The notes below the pieces were generated by a model. The model was not told where the DNA came from. It did not search any database and saw only the letters and a program-made list of their open reading frames with translations. Positions 45,131 through 56,375 of a DNA stretch of 64,000 nucleotides are shown piece after piece. Position 1 is the stretch's first letter; each line of letters opens with the position of its first letter. Both the position numbers and the translations under genes were made by a program. Source of the DNA: Adiantum capillus-veneris (taxonomy: Eukaryota > Streptophyta > Polypodiopsida > Polypodiales > Pteridaceae); the NCBI GenBank assembly GCA_014529385.2, contig CM043971.1, positions 62,015,209-62,079,208 of the forward strand. The letters run 5' to 3'.

Positions 45131-45640
45131 CCCCCCCCCCCCCCCCCCTTCTTCTACGCGTAGGATGTTCCCCCCTTTCTTCTACGCGTAGGAAGTCTTT
45201 TAATTTATTTTTATTATTTTTTTATTTTTATTTCGACTCGAGGAAAAAATTGCGTCGCTCAAGAAAGATCTCGCCGAAGCACGATCAAGAAACACTCTCA
45301 AGAATAATGGGATACGAAGATCAGATTTGTTCTTGCTTGAGCTACGCAGACACAGAGAGCCTGATGAATGTCAATGCTAGCCAATCCCCCCCCCCCCCCC
45401 CCCTTCTTCTACACGTAGGATGTTCCCCCCTTTCTTTTACGTGTTGGAAGTCTTTTAATTTATTTATATTATTTTTTTATTTTTATTTCGATTCAAGAGG
45501 AAAAAATTACGTCGCTCAAGAAAGATCTCGCCGAAGCACGATCCAGAAACACTCTCAAGAATAATGGGATACGAAGATCAGATTTGTTCTTGCTCGAGCT
45601 GCACAAACACAGAGAGCCTGATGAATGTCAATGCTAGCCA
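45131..45640 (+). repeat. 255-bp tandem duplication with C runs
   Basis: Two units (45131-45385, 45386-45640), each opening with an 18-base C run and ending TCAATGCTAGCCA. The units differ at a modest number of positions. The palindrome CTACGCGTAG occurs near 45153 and 45183 in unit 1, with a related TTACGCGTAG near 45117. In unit 2 both are mutated. Confidence 0.9.
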
Positions 45641-45710
45641 GTCTCAAAGACGGATCACAGACTTCTTCAAAGCAGACACGGGAAAGCCCCAAGAGCCACT
45701 ACCACAATAG
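45564..45710 (+). CDS. Small ORF with a PCNA-interaction-like motif
   Basis: 48 codons from ATG to TAG across the end of the second duplicated unit. It has a Cys-rich start (CSCSSC, residues 8-13) and, at residues 28-35, QRRITDFF, which fits the PIP-box pattern Q-x-x-I-x-x-F-F. In the first unit the same reading is cut by the C run of the second. It may be a fragment of a captured gene exon; whether it is expressed is unknown, and a chance match is possible. Confidence 0.3.
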   Translation: MGYEDQICSCSSCTNTESLMNVNASQSQRRITDFFKADTGKPQEPLPQ

Positions 45711-45856
45711 AGCTTCCCCTCGTCTCACACCGGAGGCACACTGATCCACCGAGCGATTGAACTAGGGATTAATGAAATGTTGTATTAGATCCACCACATT
45801 GTAACTTTCTGGTCTCATAGGACACTAGCCTTTTGAAGACGTTGATATAACATTTC

Positions 45857-45860
<4 letters not shown>

Positions 45861-45909
<49 letters not shown>
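45861..45909 (+). repeat. (CT)n microsatellite
   Basis: About 24 CT units at the right border of the extra DNA in the L 3' LTR. Confidence 0.95.
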
Positions 45910-45912
<3 letters not shown>

Positions 45913-45967
45913 GTTGGCAATTCAATAATTCAAGCCTCCATGAGAGCTCCCCCCCACAAGCCCAACA

Positions 45968-47146
45968 AATACTAGAGGTATTTAGGGAATTTTGGAATTT
46001 GAGGGGTATTTTGATAATTTTCCCTAAATGTTATGTTGGCAAGAACCCTTTCAATACCACATTTGATTAATACACAACTACCAGAATGTTCCGACCATAC
46101 AGTATTTCAATATATGTGACCACAGAAAACTTATGATCTGAAGCATGCCAAAAACGTTAAGTTTCAAGCTATTCGCCATAACACACGCAACATCAATGCT
46201 TTTAAAGAGTACAACCTTCAAAGCTTTGGAAAGTCTGTAAAAATAGCTGGCATCTTCGTCATGACCTTCCCCTCGTGAAGATTTCAACCAGCTATTCACT
46301 GAGTGCTCCTCACTCATGAATCACCAGATTTGAGCTCCAAGTTAATGATATGTTCACTTTTTGGAAGCTCCCACAGAAAAGATTCCCTCGGTTAACACCA
46401 ATTACATCTACAAACTTTTAAAAGAAAGCGCTTCAATGTTCCTAACAATTCATATTCCAGCTCTTTGCCTTTAGCAACTCAAGGCAGCACAGTCAACCAA
46501 TCACTGCTTGAATAAAAACCCTCTTGCGCTTCTTTTACAAGGGATATATAGTTAACCAATCAGGTTGAACATCCAAATCTAGGGTCCAGGATTATATAAC
46601 TAGTGGCCCAAGTTCTAACTTTAAAGATTAAGGCCCGATTGGACACAACATTCATGAAATTAATCCTTTAGCGAACCAGAAATCATAGTCAACAAAACTG
46701 ATGACTTGAAAACTGTCAGCCCACATCAACTAGTTTGAAGTGTTACACACCACTAGCCCACATTACAATCAGCCACTAAAGCCACTAGCCCACACATGCC
46801 ACTTAGCACAGCAAGATGGCCTAAACATCTAACTTGGCATTTCAGAATTGAAAAGAAACAGGGAAAGAAATATACTTCAACACAAATCCCAAACAATGTC
46901 CACCCAGCGAAAACTCAACGATCAAGACAACAATTAGTAGGGACACGCACCAATCAGAATACAATCATTCGTTAAAGATAGGACAATGAGGAGGGCAACC
47001 TCTTAAAGAAGAAAAAAGGTGGAACCATAAAACTCTCCCAAACTTAAAAAGTCAATATCCTCTACATCATGCTAATGTCTTTAAATCAAAATTTCATTTT
47101 GCATCTGCGTTCAGGCTTATATTGTCATTCCCAGAGTACAGACATT
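45968..47146. other. Host intergenic DNA and RPL10 3' flank
   Basis: No confident gene. A minus-strand frame at 46078-46317 (79 codons) has no recognisable motif. The part just left of 47147 should hold the RPL10 3' untranslated region (minus strand), but no canonical AATAAA was seen close to the stop. Several short ACTAGCCCACA repeats occur at 46735-46800. Confidence 0.55.
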
Positions 47147-48820
<1,674 letters not shown>

Positions 48821-48909
48821 GGCTGTCGCCGACGAGTATTCCGCAGCAGATGTTAAGGAATGAGAGAAGGTGCACAAGAGATCACTTGGCCGTTTTGTAC
48901 AAGGAAAGG

Positions 48910-48917
48910 AACCCTAG
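48910..48917 (+). promoter_or_regulatory. Telobox in the RPL10 promoter or 5' UTR
   Basis: AACCCTAG, about 90 bases upstream of the RPL10 ATG (minus-strand gene). The motif is common in plant ribosomal protein promoters; function here is inferred. Confidence 0.5.
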
Positions 48918-48920
48918 CGT

Positions 48921-49162
48921 AAGGCCTCGCGTCATGGCAAGCGAAGTTTCCCACGAATGACCTTGCCCGTGGACTCTTCAGAGCAATTGTGGTGTTACGC
49001 TTGTTGAATAGGCCGCATGGCGGTGTCATAATTTTTTCAAAGGGCTGAGGCCTTCCCTTTTGGTAATGAAAAATAGATCTTTTATTTTTTAAATTGGATT
49101 AATTTGTGATTGGCGCATGGAGTTAGTGGCCATTTATTTGATGGTTCGTTTGATGATGAGTT

Positions 49163-49207
<45 letters not shown>

Positions 49208-49270
49208 TCCTCTCGAATGATGAGGTGTGTCTCTTTGTCTTTCTCTTGCTCGCCTTGTTTCCTTAATGAT

Positions 49271-49332
<62 letters not shown>

Positions 49333-49660
49333 TCATCCATTTACTCAATTGCACATGTTCACCTACTTGTGCTTCGCCTTACTTGCTAGTTGCTCGTCGA
49401 TCTACTCGCTTGCACCCGTTCGCCCAACTATGCCTCGCCTACTGGGTGGTAGGCAAGCTACAAATTTCACCTACCAACCATCCCCTTGATCGAAAACGCG
49501 AACCTTCTTAAGACTCAAGAACAATAGAGGCAGAAGAATGGTCACCTTGAAGTAGTTGGGGAAGTTAGTTTTGAGGATGTGTTCCACGTTGAGGGAATCC
49601 ACAATGAAAAACAATATGGCATTGATGATGGAGGGGGGGGCGATGGTTGAAGAAGGGAAG
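48921..49660. other. RPL10 upstream region with CT microsatellites
   Basis: No gene. Holds the presumed RPL10 promoter and two long CT runs at 49165-49205 and 49274-49330 (GA on the RPL10 sense strand). A G run occurs near 49632. The DNA ends where the chromovirus G LTR begins. Confidence 0.6.
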
Positions 49661-51271
49661 TGTAATGGAAATGGCCCATGAACTTTGAGAATAGCGGAAT
49701 TAAGAGAATTAGAGTGAGCATTTAGTATGAGACTACTTTGAGAACATAGAGTGTGAACTGAATTAGCGGTAGCAACATAACCATTATACTTAATTAACTT
49801 GGCATGAACAATACTTTTGCAAGAGAGAGAGTTTAGAGAACTTGACAATAGTTGAGAACTATATTCATGTGGAGCCAGTCCCCCCTCCAATAGGCTTTTG
49901 TATTATAGATTCTCCCATAAAGAGAGACTTGGTATAATACAATCTTTGTGTTCCTTGTGACCTTGGTGATGCAACGAAGATGGAAAGCTTCATGCATCAC
50001 GAACATAATATATACTTTGTAGAAAGCATTAACCATCCCTGGCCTCAGCCCCAAGGCCTCAAACACCTTCAAAGGTGGAGAGAGCTAGCGCGGAATGAGG
50101 GTAGGGTAGAGGAAGAAGAAACATTCATAGGAGAAAGAAATAGTTCCTCATTTATCATTACTCTTCTTGCTAGCATACATGATAGCATAGTAATCAAGAT
50201 GGAGAAGATGGCAAGCTTAAGCATTGAAGCATGGCTCTTGGGATTTGCATTCCGTAGCCAAGAGTGTTGGTATAGGCTCTCAACTTCTCAACAAGCTTAG
50301 AGAAGGAGATGGAGTTCTTGCACTTTCACCAAGTGAGAATGTTTGAAAAATGAGTGTGTGAGAGGGTGTATATCCCCAAGCACACCCCTTGCTTGCTTTG
50401 GTCTACCCCTCCTTTTTGCTCAAGCTTGAAGCTCATTGGACCCCTCTAAGGCTAGCCAATTACATGCATTTTTGCATTTCAAGCAACATGGGTAGCATTA
50501 GGACAAGTGTACTCCTTACCTCTTTGAGAGAGAGACCCCTCTTTAGCCAAGCCAATAGGATTCAAGCACACCATGTTGGCTAAGCATAGGGAGAGCTTGA
50601 CATGTGTCCATGTGCCCCTTGAAAAGGGGGTGCCTTTTGGGTGAGTGGAAAGTTAAGTCAAAGATTTCCCTAACTTTGGGGCTTTCCCCCTCCTTTGTAG
50701 GGTCTCTTTTTGACTCAAGCACCTTACCCCCCATGCTTGGGAAGCTTCTCAAGCACCTTCCTCATCAAGCACGACAAGCACCTCAAGCACCTTAGTCACC
50801 AAGCACGACAAGCACCTTACTCATCAAGCATGGCAAGCACCTCAAGCACCTTAGTCACCAAGCATGACAAGAACCTCAAGCTTGGGCCGGGTTCCCACCT
50901 CAAGCACCACCCTAGCTTGCCTAAGGTCTAAGGACTTTTAACCCTAACCTAACCCTAAGGCCTTTTAAGCTCCATTAGATACACGTTGCTCTTTGATAGA
51001 CTACCTCTTTTGGACCCCTATTAAGATGTAACCATCTCTCCTTTTGGTCCCCTGTTGAGATAAGTCTAGAAGCACTTATTGCAGATTGCTCTTTGGTAGA
51101 CCGTCTCCTTTTGGACCCCTATTGAGATGCAACCATTTCTCCTTTTGGTCCCCTGCTGAGAAAGCACATATCTATATCCTAACTGTTGTTTCCCTTTTAT
51201 CTTTCCATATTAAATGATCAGTTTAATATGAGAAAATCATTTGATAAAGTTAGATATTATATTTTATGATA
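49661..51271 (-). repeat. 3' LTR of element G
   Basis: About 1.61 kb, from TGTAATGGAAATGG to TTTTATGATA (CA end mutated), followed by the same polypurine region as F (plus strand TTACCTCTCTCTTG). It holds a longer AAGCACCTCAAG minisatellite (about 50750-50885) than either F LTR. Confidence 0.85.
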
Positions 51272-53053
51272 TTACCTCTCTCTTGAAATCATAGTCGTCC
51301 TCGACTATAAGGTAGAGAAGATAAAGCCTAGTCATTAGTCCATGTTTGTTAGCGGTAGAGGATCCCTTTTCACCCTACGACATCATTCTAGAATGGATAA
51401 CTAATCCATATGGTGCTCGAGAGACTTAGTTTCCGCAAGCATGTCTGCTCTTTAGTCCATATCATACTTCCAAAGTAGAGTGACAAGTTCTACTTGGTGT
51501 TTGGGAGACGTCGTCACCACAAACATGATCCTTAGCATGCATACTGTTTAAATTTGTGCACAATATAAAGAGAGCTAGTCTTATAAGACAAAAACATTGT
51601 TCGTTTAAAATGCATTTTCATATGCTTACTTTAAGGCATCATTGTAACAATTAACAAGGTTCATATTATCCTTAAGCTAGGTTCCTTGCATCCATTTAGC
51701 ATCTTTAAAAAATTAATTCTTTAGATTAATAAGATATCGTCAGATAATCTTACCGTTTCTTAATACGTTGTCTTCATGTCATAGGATGGACTCAGATTGA
51801 AGTACTTCTTCTTGATCTTCGATTTTTGGAGGGTCTGCAACTATTGCTTCTTTTGGTGGCTCTCCTTTGTAAGGCTTACGTAGGCCCTCGTGGAAAACAT
51901 TGTGCATGAGCCAATGGTTGGGCAACTTTAATTGATAAACCGTCTCATTGTTTGGCTTAAGAATTTAAAAAAGGACCATAGTATCTTTTTGTTATTTTAG
52001 CATAATACTCTTGGTGGCCCGTAGGATTTTTGCCCGTAGTATGCCCTAGATGAGCCTTGAGAAACTTTAGTAAGACCCAATCATTTTCCTTAAAAGCTAA
52101 GGCTCTTCTGTGCTTATTAGCAGCAACCCTTTTTGCCTTTGCTATGAGATGGATATAACCTCTTTAATCTTTGGAAAAGATTCTTGTGAGTCTCGGCTAT
52201 ATTCATCAGCAACGAAGATCTTCCCATGTACTTTAAGTAGTAAGGGACTTTTGGATTTTCCCTCTTTAACCTCAGAAGGTGCTTTCCCCATGGAAGTATA
52301 TACAATGTCATTGTACTCATACTCTATAAGAGGTAGATACTTCTCTCATTAAGAACGTTGATCTACTTCCATAACATAGGCTTTTAGTAGATTCAAAAAT
52401 CGTTAGATTAATTATTTCACTTTGGTCATCCGTTTGTGGATGATAGGCCAAAACAGAAATTTAATCTACTTTCTATATTCTCAATGAGACCCTTCTAGAA
52501 ATTACTGGTCATTCTAGGATCTTTGTCCGACACTATGGATGTTGGCAAGCCATGATAACTGAAAATTTGAGATCTAAAGAGGATGGCCATTGATGTGCCT
52601 TAATAGTCTTTTTGACAGGCATAGAATGTGTTTTCTTGCTAAGCCTGTCGATTGAAACAATCCAAGTTGCTTCCCTCGATCAATTTTCAATTTTTGGTAT
52701 ACCACGCATTTTGAAACATACTCTTGTATGTTTACTTTTCATGGTAGACCAACCGAATACATTTCTACTCCTCGAAGAGTAGATTATGGAATCCCTCTTT
52801 GCCCCGCATAAGGAGAAGCATGGGATTCATACATGAGTTTCTTATTGTATGGGTGAGTAACACATAGCCTATTGCCGTTTGGAAGAGAACCATCCTTCAA
52901 GGTGAGTAACACATAGCCTATTGCCATTTGGAAGAGAACCATCCTTCAAGGTGAGTAACACATAGCCTATTGCCATTTGGAAGAGAACCATCCTTCAAGG
53001 TGAATGGTTCTTTTTTCTTCCCTAATGCAAAGGTTGTAATTACGTACTTAAAG
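51272..53053 (-). pseudogene. G integrase and chromodomain, broken
   Basis: Minus-strand sequence parallel to 54714-56460 of F (integrase core, C-terminal region and chromodomain) with many frameshifts and deletions; only short frames remain (for example 52117-52320). A 49-bp unit is repeated three times at 52853-52999, which alone shifts the frame. Non-functional. Confidence 0.8.
52853..52999 (-). repeat. 49-bp unit in three tandem copies
   Basis: Each unit begins GTGAGTAACACATAGCC and ends CCATCCTTCAAG. Units two and three are identical and unit one differs by one base. F has this sequence only once, so the triplication arose in G. Confidence 0.95.
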
Positions 53054-54713
53054 TGTAATGGAATTTGCCTATTCAATTTGAGAGTAGCGGAATTTAATGA
53101 GAGTACTTTCAAGAAATGATTTTGTGAGCATAGCGGGTAGACATAATTGAAGATAGCAACATAATCATAGCAATTAGTTAACTTGACATAGACAATACTT
53201 TTGCAAGAGAGAGAATTTAGAGAACATGACAACAGTTGAGGACCGGATTTATGTGGAGCCGGTCCCCCCTCCAATAGGCATTTGTATTATGATTTCTCCC
53301 ATAAAGAGAGACTTGTTACAATACATTCTTTGTGTTCCTTGTGACCTAGGTGAAGCAATGAAGATGGAAAGCTTCATGCATCATCATCATAGCATAACCT
53401 AAACTTGAAGAAAGCTTTAACTATACCAAGCCTCAGTCCCAAGACCTCAAACACCTTCGAAGGTGGAGAGAGCTAGCAGGGAATGAGGGTAGGGAAGAGG
53501 AAGAAGAAACATTTCATACGAGAAAGAGCTAGTTCCTCACTTATCATAACTCTTGTGCTAGCATACATAATAGCATAGTAATGAAGAAGAAATAGATGGC
53601 AAGCTCAAGCATTGAAGCATGGCTCTTGGATGGATTTGCACTCCATAGCCAAGACTGTTGGTGTAGGCTCTCAACCTCTACTTGCTTGGAGAAAGAGAGG
53701 GAGCTCTTGCACTTTGCATAGTACACAATGAGAGTGTTTGTGAGTGTGTGTGGGTGAGTATACCCCCTAAGCACCCCCCTAGCTTGCTTGGGTCAACCTC
53801 CCCTTGTAGCTCATGCTTGAAGCTCATTGGACCCCTCCAGGCCTAGCCAATCGCAAGCAGGAGCCATTACAAGCAACAGGGATAGCCTTGGGACAAGTGT
53901 CCCCCTTTCCCCTTTGAGAGAGAGGACTTGATAAATACAAAATCAATTAATTAAATATCCTTTATTATCATTGGACCCCTTGGGTGGACAACCAATAGGT
54001 TTCAGGCACACCATGAGGGCAACATGAGGAGGAACTTGACAAGTGTCCTTGCTGCCTCTTCAAGCTGGGGCTTCCCTTGTGTGTGTGTGTGTGTGTTCTC
54101 TCTCATCCCCCCCCCCCCCCCCCTTGTAGGCTCACCCCCCTCCTTGTAGGGATCTTTTTGACTTTGGATGAGCAAGCCCCTTAGTCATCAAGCATGACTA
54201 AGCACTTGAAGTAGGGGGTGTTCCCACAAGCATCTCAGGCAAGCTTCTCAAGGCACCTCAAGCACCTTAATCATGCACCAAGTCAAGCACCTCAAGCATG
54301 GAGCCAGTCAAGAACCTCAAGCATCTTAATCAAGCACCTCAAGCATGACAAGCACCTCAAGCACGACAAGCACCTCAAGCAGGACAAGCGCCTCAAGCAC
54401 GACAAGTACCTCGAGTTTGGGCCGGGTTCCCACCTCAAGCTCAGCCCTAGCTTACCTAAGGTCAAAGGACTTTTACACACATTATTGGAGGTCTTCAATG
54501 AAGCTAACCCTAAGGTCTTATGCTCCATTGGTTAGCCTTGCTCTTGATAGACCATCTCCCATTTGGGCCCCTTTACTATTGGCCCCGTGTTGAGATAGAT
54601 CTATAAGCACATATCTATATCTTAACACTTGTTCCCGTTTATTCTCCCACATAAAGTGATCAATTTAATATGAGAAAATCATTTGGTTTGGTTAGATATT
54701 AGATTTTATGTCA
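53054..54713 (-). repeat. 3' LTR of element F
   Basis: 1660 bp, plus-strand ends TGTAATGG and TTTTATGTCA. Contains a GT run and C run near 54078-54123 and the 18-bp minisatellite at about 54331-54413. Confidence 0.94.
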
Positions 54714-54727
54714 TTACCTCTCTCTTG
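54714..54727 (-). other. Polypurine tract of element F
   Basis: The minus strand reads CAAGAGAGAGGTAA immediately before the 3' LTR. It is conserved in G at 51272-51285. Confidence 0.75.
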
Positions 54728-55073
54728 AAATCATAGTCGTCCTCGACTATGAGGTAGAAGAGATAAAGCCTTAGTCATTAGTCAATCGTACTTAGCGGGT
54801 AGAGGATCCCTTTTTTACCCTACGACATCTTTCCAAGATGGATGACTAATCCATTTGGTGCTTGGGAGACATAGCTGCCGCAAGCATGTTTGCTCTTTAG
54901 TCCATTTCATTCTCCCAAAGTAGAGTGACAAATTCTACTTGGTGTTTGAGAGACGTCGTCATCACAAACATGATTCTAAGCATGCATACTAGTTAAATTT
55001 GTGCACAATTAAAAAGAGGACTAGTCTTATAAGACAAAAACATGAGTCATTTAAAAGAAATTTGTACATTTGC

Positions 55074-56375
55074 TTACTCTAATGTAGCATTGTAAGCATT
55101 GACAAGGTTCATACTATCCTTAAGTTGTACTCTTTGCATCCATCTAGCATCTTCAAAAGGATAATTTTTGAACTTAATAAGATACCGTCGGATTATCTTA
55201 CCATGTCGTAGTACCTTGTCTTCATGCCGAAGGAGAGCTTCGTGTTGTAGCACCTCTTCTTGGTCTTCAACTTCGGGAGGGTCTTCAATAATTGGTTCAG
55301 TTGGTGGCTCTCCTTTGTAGGGCTTAAGTAAGCTTACATGAAAGGCATTGTGTATAAGACAATGGTTGGGCAACTTGAGTTGATAAGCCGTCTCATTGAT
55401 GGGCTTCAAGATTTGGAAAGGACCATAGTATCTTTTTGCTAGTTTAGCATAATACTTTTGATGACCCGTAGGATTTTTGCCCGTCGTTTGCCTTAATCGA
55501 GCCTTAGGAAACTTGAGGAAGACCCAGTCATTTTCTTTAAACATTAAGGCTCTTCTGTGCTTATCAGCAGCAGCTTTTTGCCTTTGTTGAGAGATGGCTA
55601 TAGCCTCCCTAATCTTTTGAAAAGATTCTTGTAGGTCACGGCTATACTCATCGGCGGCGAAGATCTTCCCATGTACTTTGAGTAGCAAGGGACTTTTAGG
55701 TCTTCCCTCTATGATCTCGAAAGGTGCTTTCCCCGTAGAAGTATGGACAGTATTATTGTAGGCATACTCTACTAGAGGTAAATACTTTTCCCATTGTGAG
55801 CGTTGATCTACTTCGGTAACATAAGTCTTGAGTAGATCGAGTATCGTAAGATTGGCTATCTCACTTTGGCCATCCGTTTGTGGGTGATAGGCCGAAGAGA
55901 AATTCAATCTTGTTCCTAGATTTTCAAAGAGACCTTTCCAGAAATTACTGGTCATTCTAGGATCTCTATCTGACACGATGGATGTGGGTAATCCATGGTG
56001 CTTGAAAATCTGAGATATGAAGAGAGTTGCCATTTGATGTGCCTTAATAGTCTTTTTGACAGGAATAAAATGTGCTTGCTTGCTAAACCTGTCGACTATT
56101 GTCCATATTCTTGTATTCCCATGGATAGACTTGGGTAATCCAAAAATGAAATCCATGGATATACTCTCCCATGGTGAATTTGGAATAGGCAATGGCTGAA
56201 GTAATCCAGGTTGCTTCCCTCTATCATACTTGGTCTTTTGGCATACTACACATTTTGAAACATACTCTTGTATGTCCACTTTCATGGTAGGCCAATAGAA
56301 ATACGTCTCTACTCCTCGGAGAGTAGGTTGAATACCTCTATGCCCTGCATATGGAGGAGCATGGGATTCATACAT
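55074..56375 (-). CDS. F integrase with chromodomain (out of frame with RT)
   Basis: 433 codons. Zinc-binding H2C2 region at residues 12-45 (GHRG...CVVCQ), DDE core at D75 (SMDFIFG), D136 (VSDRDPRM) and E172 (DGQSE), the last two 35 residues apart. Next comes the C-terminal YYGPFQIL...LPNHCLIHNAFHVSLLK region and a chromodomain (about 365-420: EALLRHEDKVLRHGKIIRRYLIKFKNYP). Chromodomains steer integration to chosen chromatin. A single missing base near 56411, present in G, puts this part out of frame with the upstream RT-RNase H, so the listed start is not the natural one. Confidence 0.9.
   Translation of the reverse strand: MYESHAPPYAGHRGIQPTLRGVETYFYWPTMKVDIQEYVSKCVVCQKTKYDRGKQPGLLQPLPIPNSPWESISMDFIFGLPKSIHGNTRIWTIVDRFSKQAHFIPVKKTIKAHQMATLFISQIFKHHGLPTSIVSDRDPRMTSNFWKGLFENLGTRLNFSSAYHPQTDGQSEIANLTILDLLKTYVTEVDQRSQWEKYLPLVEYAYNNTVHTSTGKAPFEIIEGRPKSPLLLKVHGKIFAADEYSRDLQESFQKIREAIAISQQRQKAAADKHRRALMFKENDWVFLKFPKARLRQTTGKNPTGHQKYYAKLAKRYYGPFQILKPINETAYQLKLPNHCLIHNAFHVSLLKPYKGEPPTEPIIEDPPEVEDQEEVLQHEALLRHEDKVLRHGKIIRRYLIKFKNYPFEDARWMQRVQLKDSMNLVNAYNATLE

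Larger units (their letters stand above)
43004..45967 (+). mobile_element. Element L: decayed copia-type element with unequal LTRs
   Basis: The left LTR-like end (to 43216) is followed by a methionine tRNA primer site. The right copy ends identically (CACAAGCCCAACA, 45955-45967) and contains the same landmarks (TTTTTGTATATT, AGTATTGGAAAGTGTGAAA, a CT run, CAATAATTCAAG, TCCATGAGAGCTC). The right copy is about 1 kb longer because of extra DNA between its CT runs. The interior has only gag remnants. No target duplication was found and the left start is approximate. Confidence 0.65.
44668..45967 (+). repeat. 3' LTR of element L, expanded
   Basis: Starts near TATTATTTATCATCC after the purine tract and ends CACAAGCCCAACA. 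Between the CT runs at 44809-44852 and 45861-45909 it contains about 1 kb absent from the left copy: a C-rich segment, a 255-bp tandem duplication and a small ORF. Confidence 0.6.

Noticed and set aside
44792-45163. Pro/Leu-rich ORFs in the GC-rich part of element L
   Set aside because: Low-complexity translation of CT and C runs, with alternative frames equally open.
46078-46317. 79-codon minus-strand ORF near RPL10
   Set aside because: No motif, no splice or codon support, and near-random length for AT-rich DNA; mentioned only in the gap entry.
49217-49511. ORFs over CT runs encoding Ser-Leu repeats
   Set aside because: Translation of a microsatellite; no codon or domain signal.
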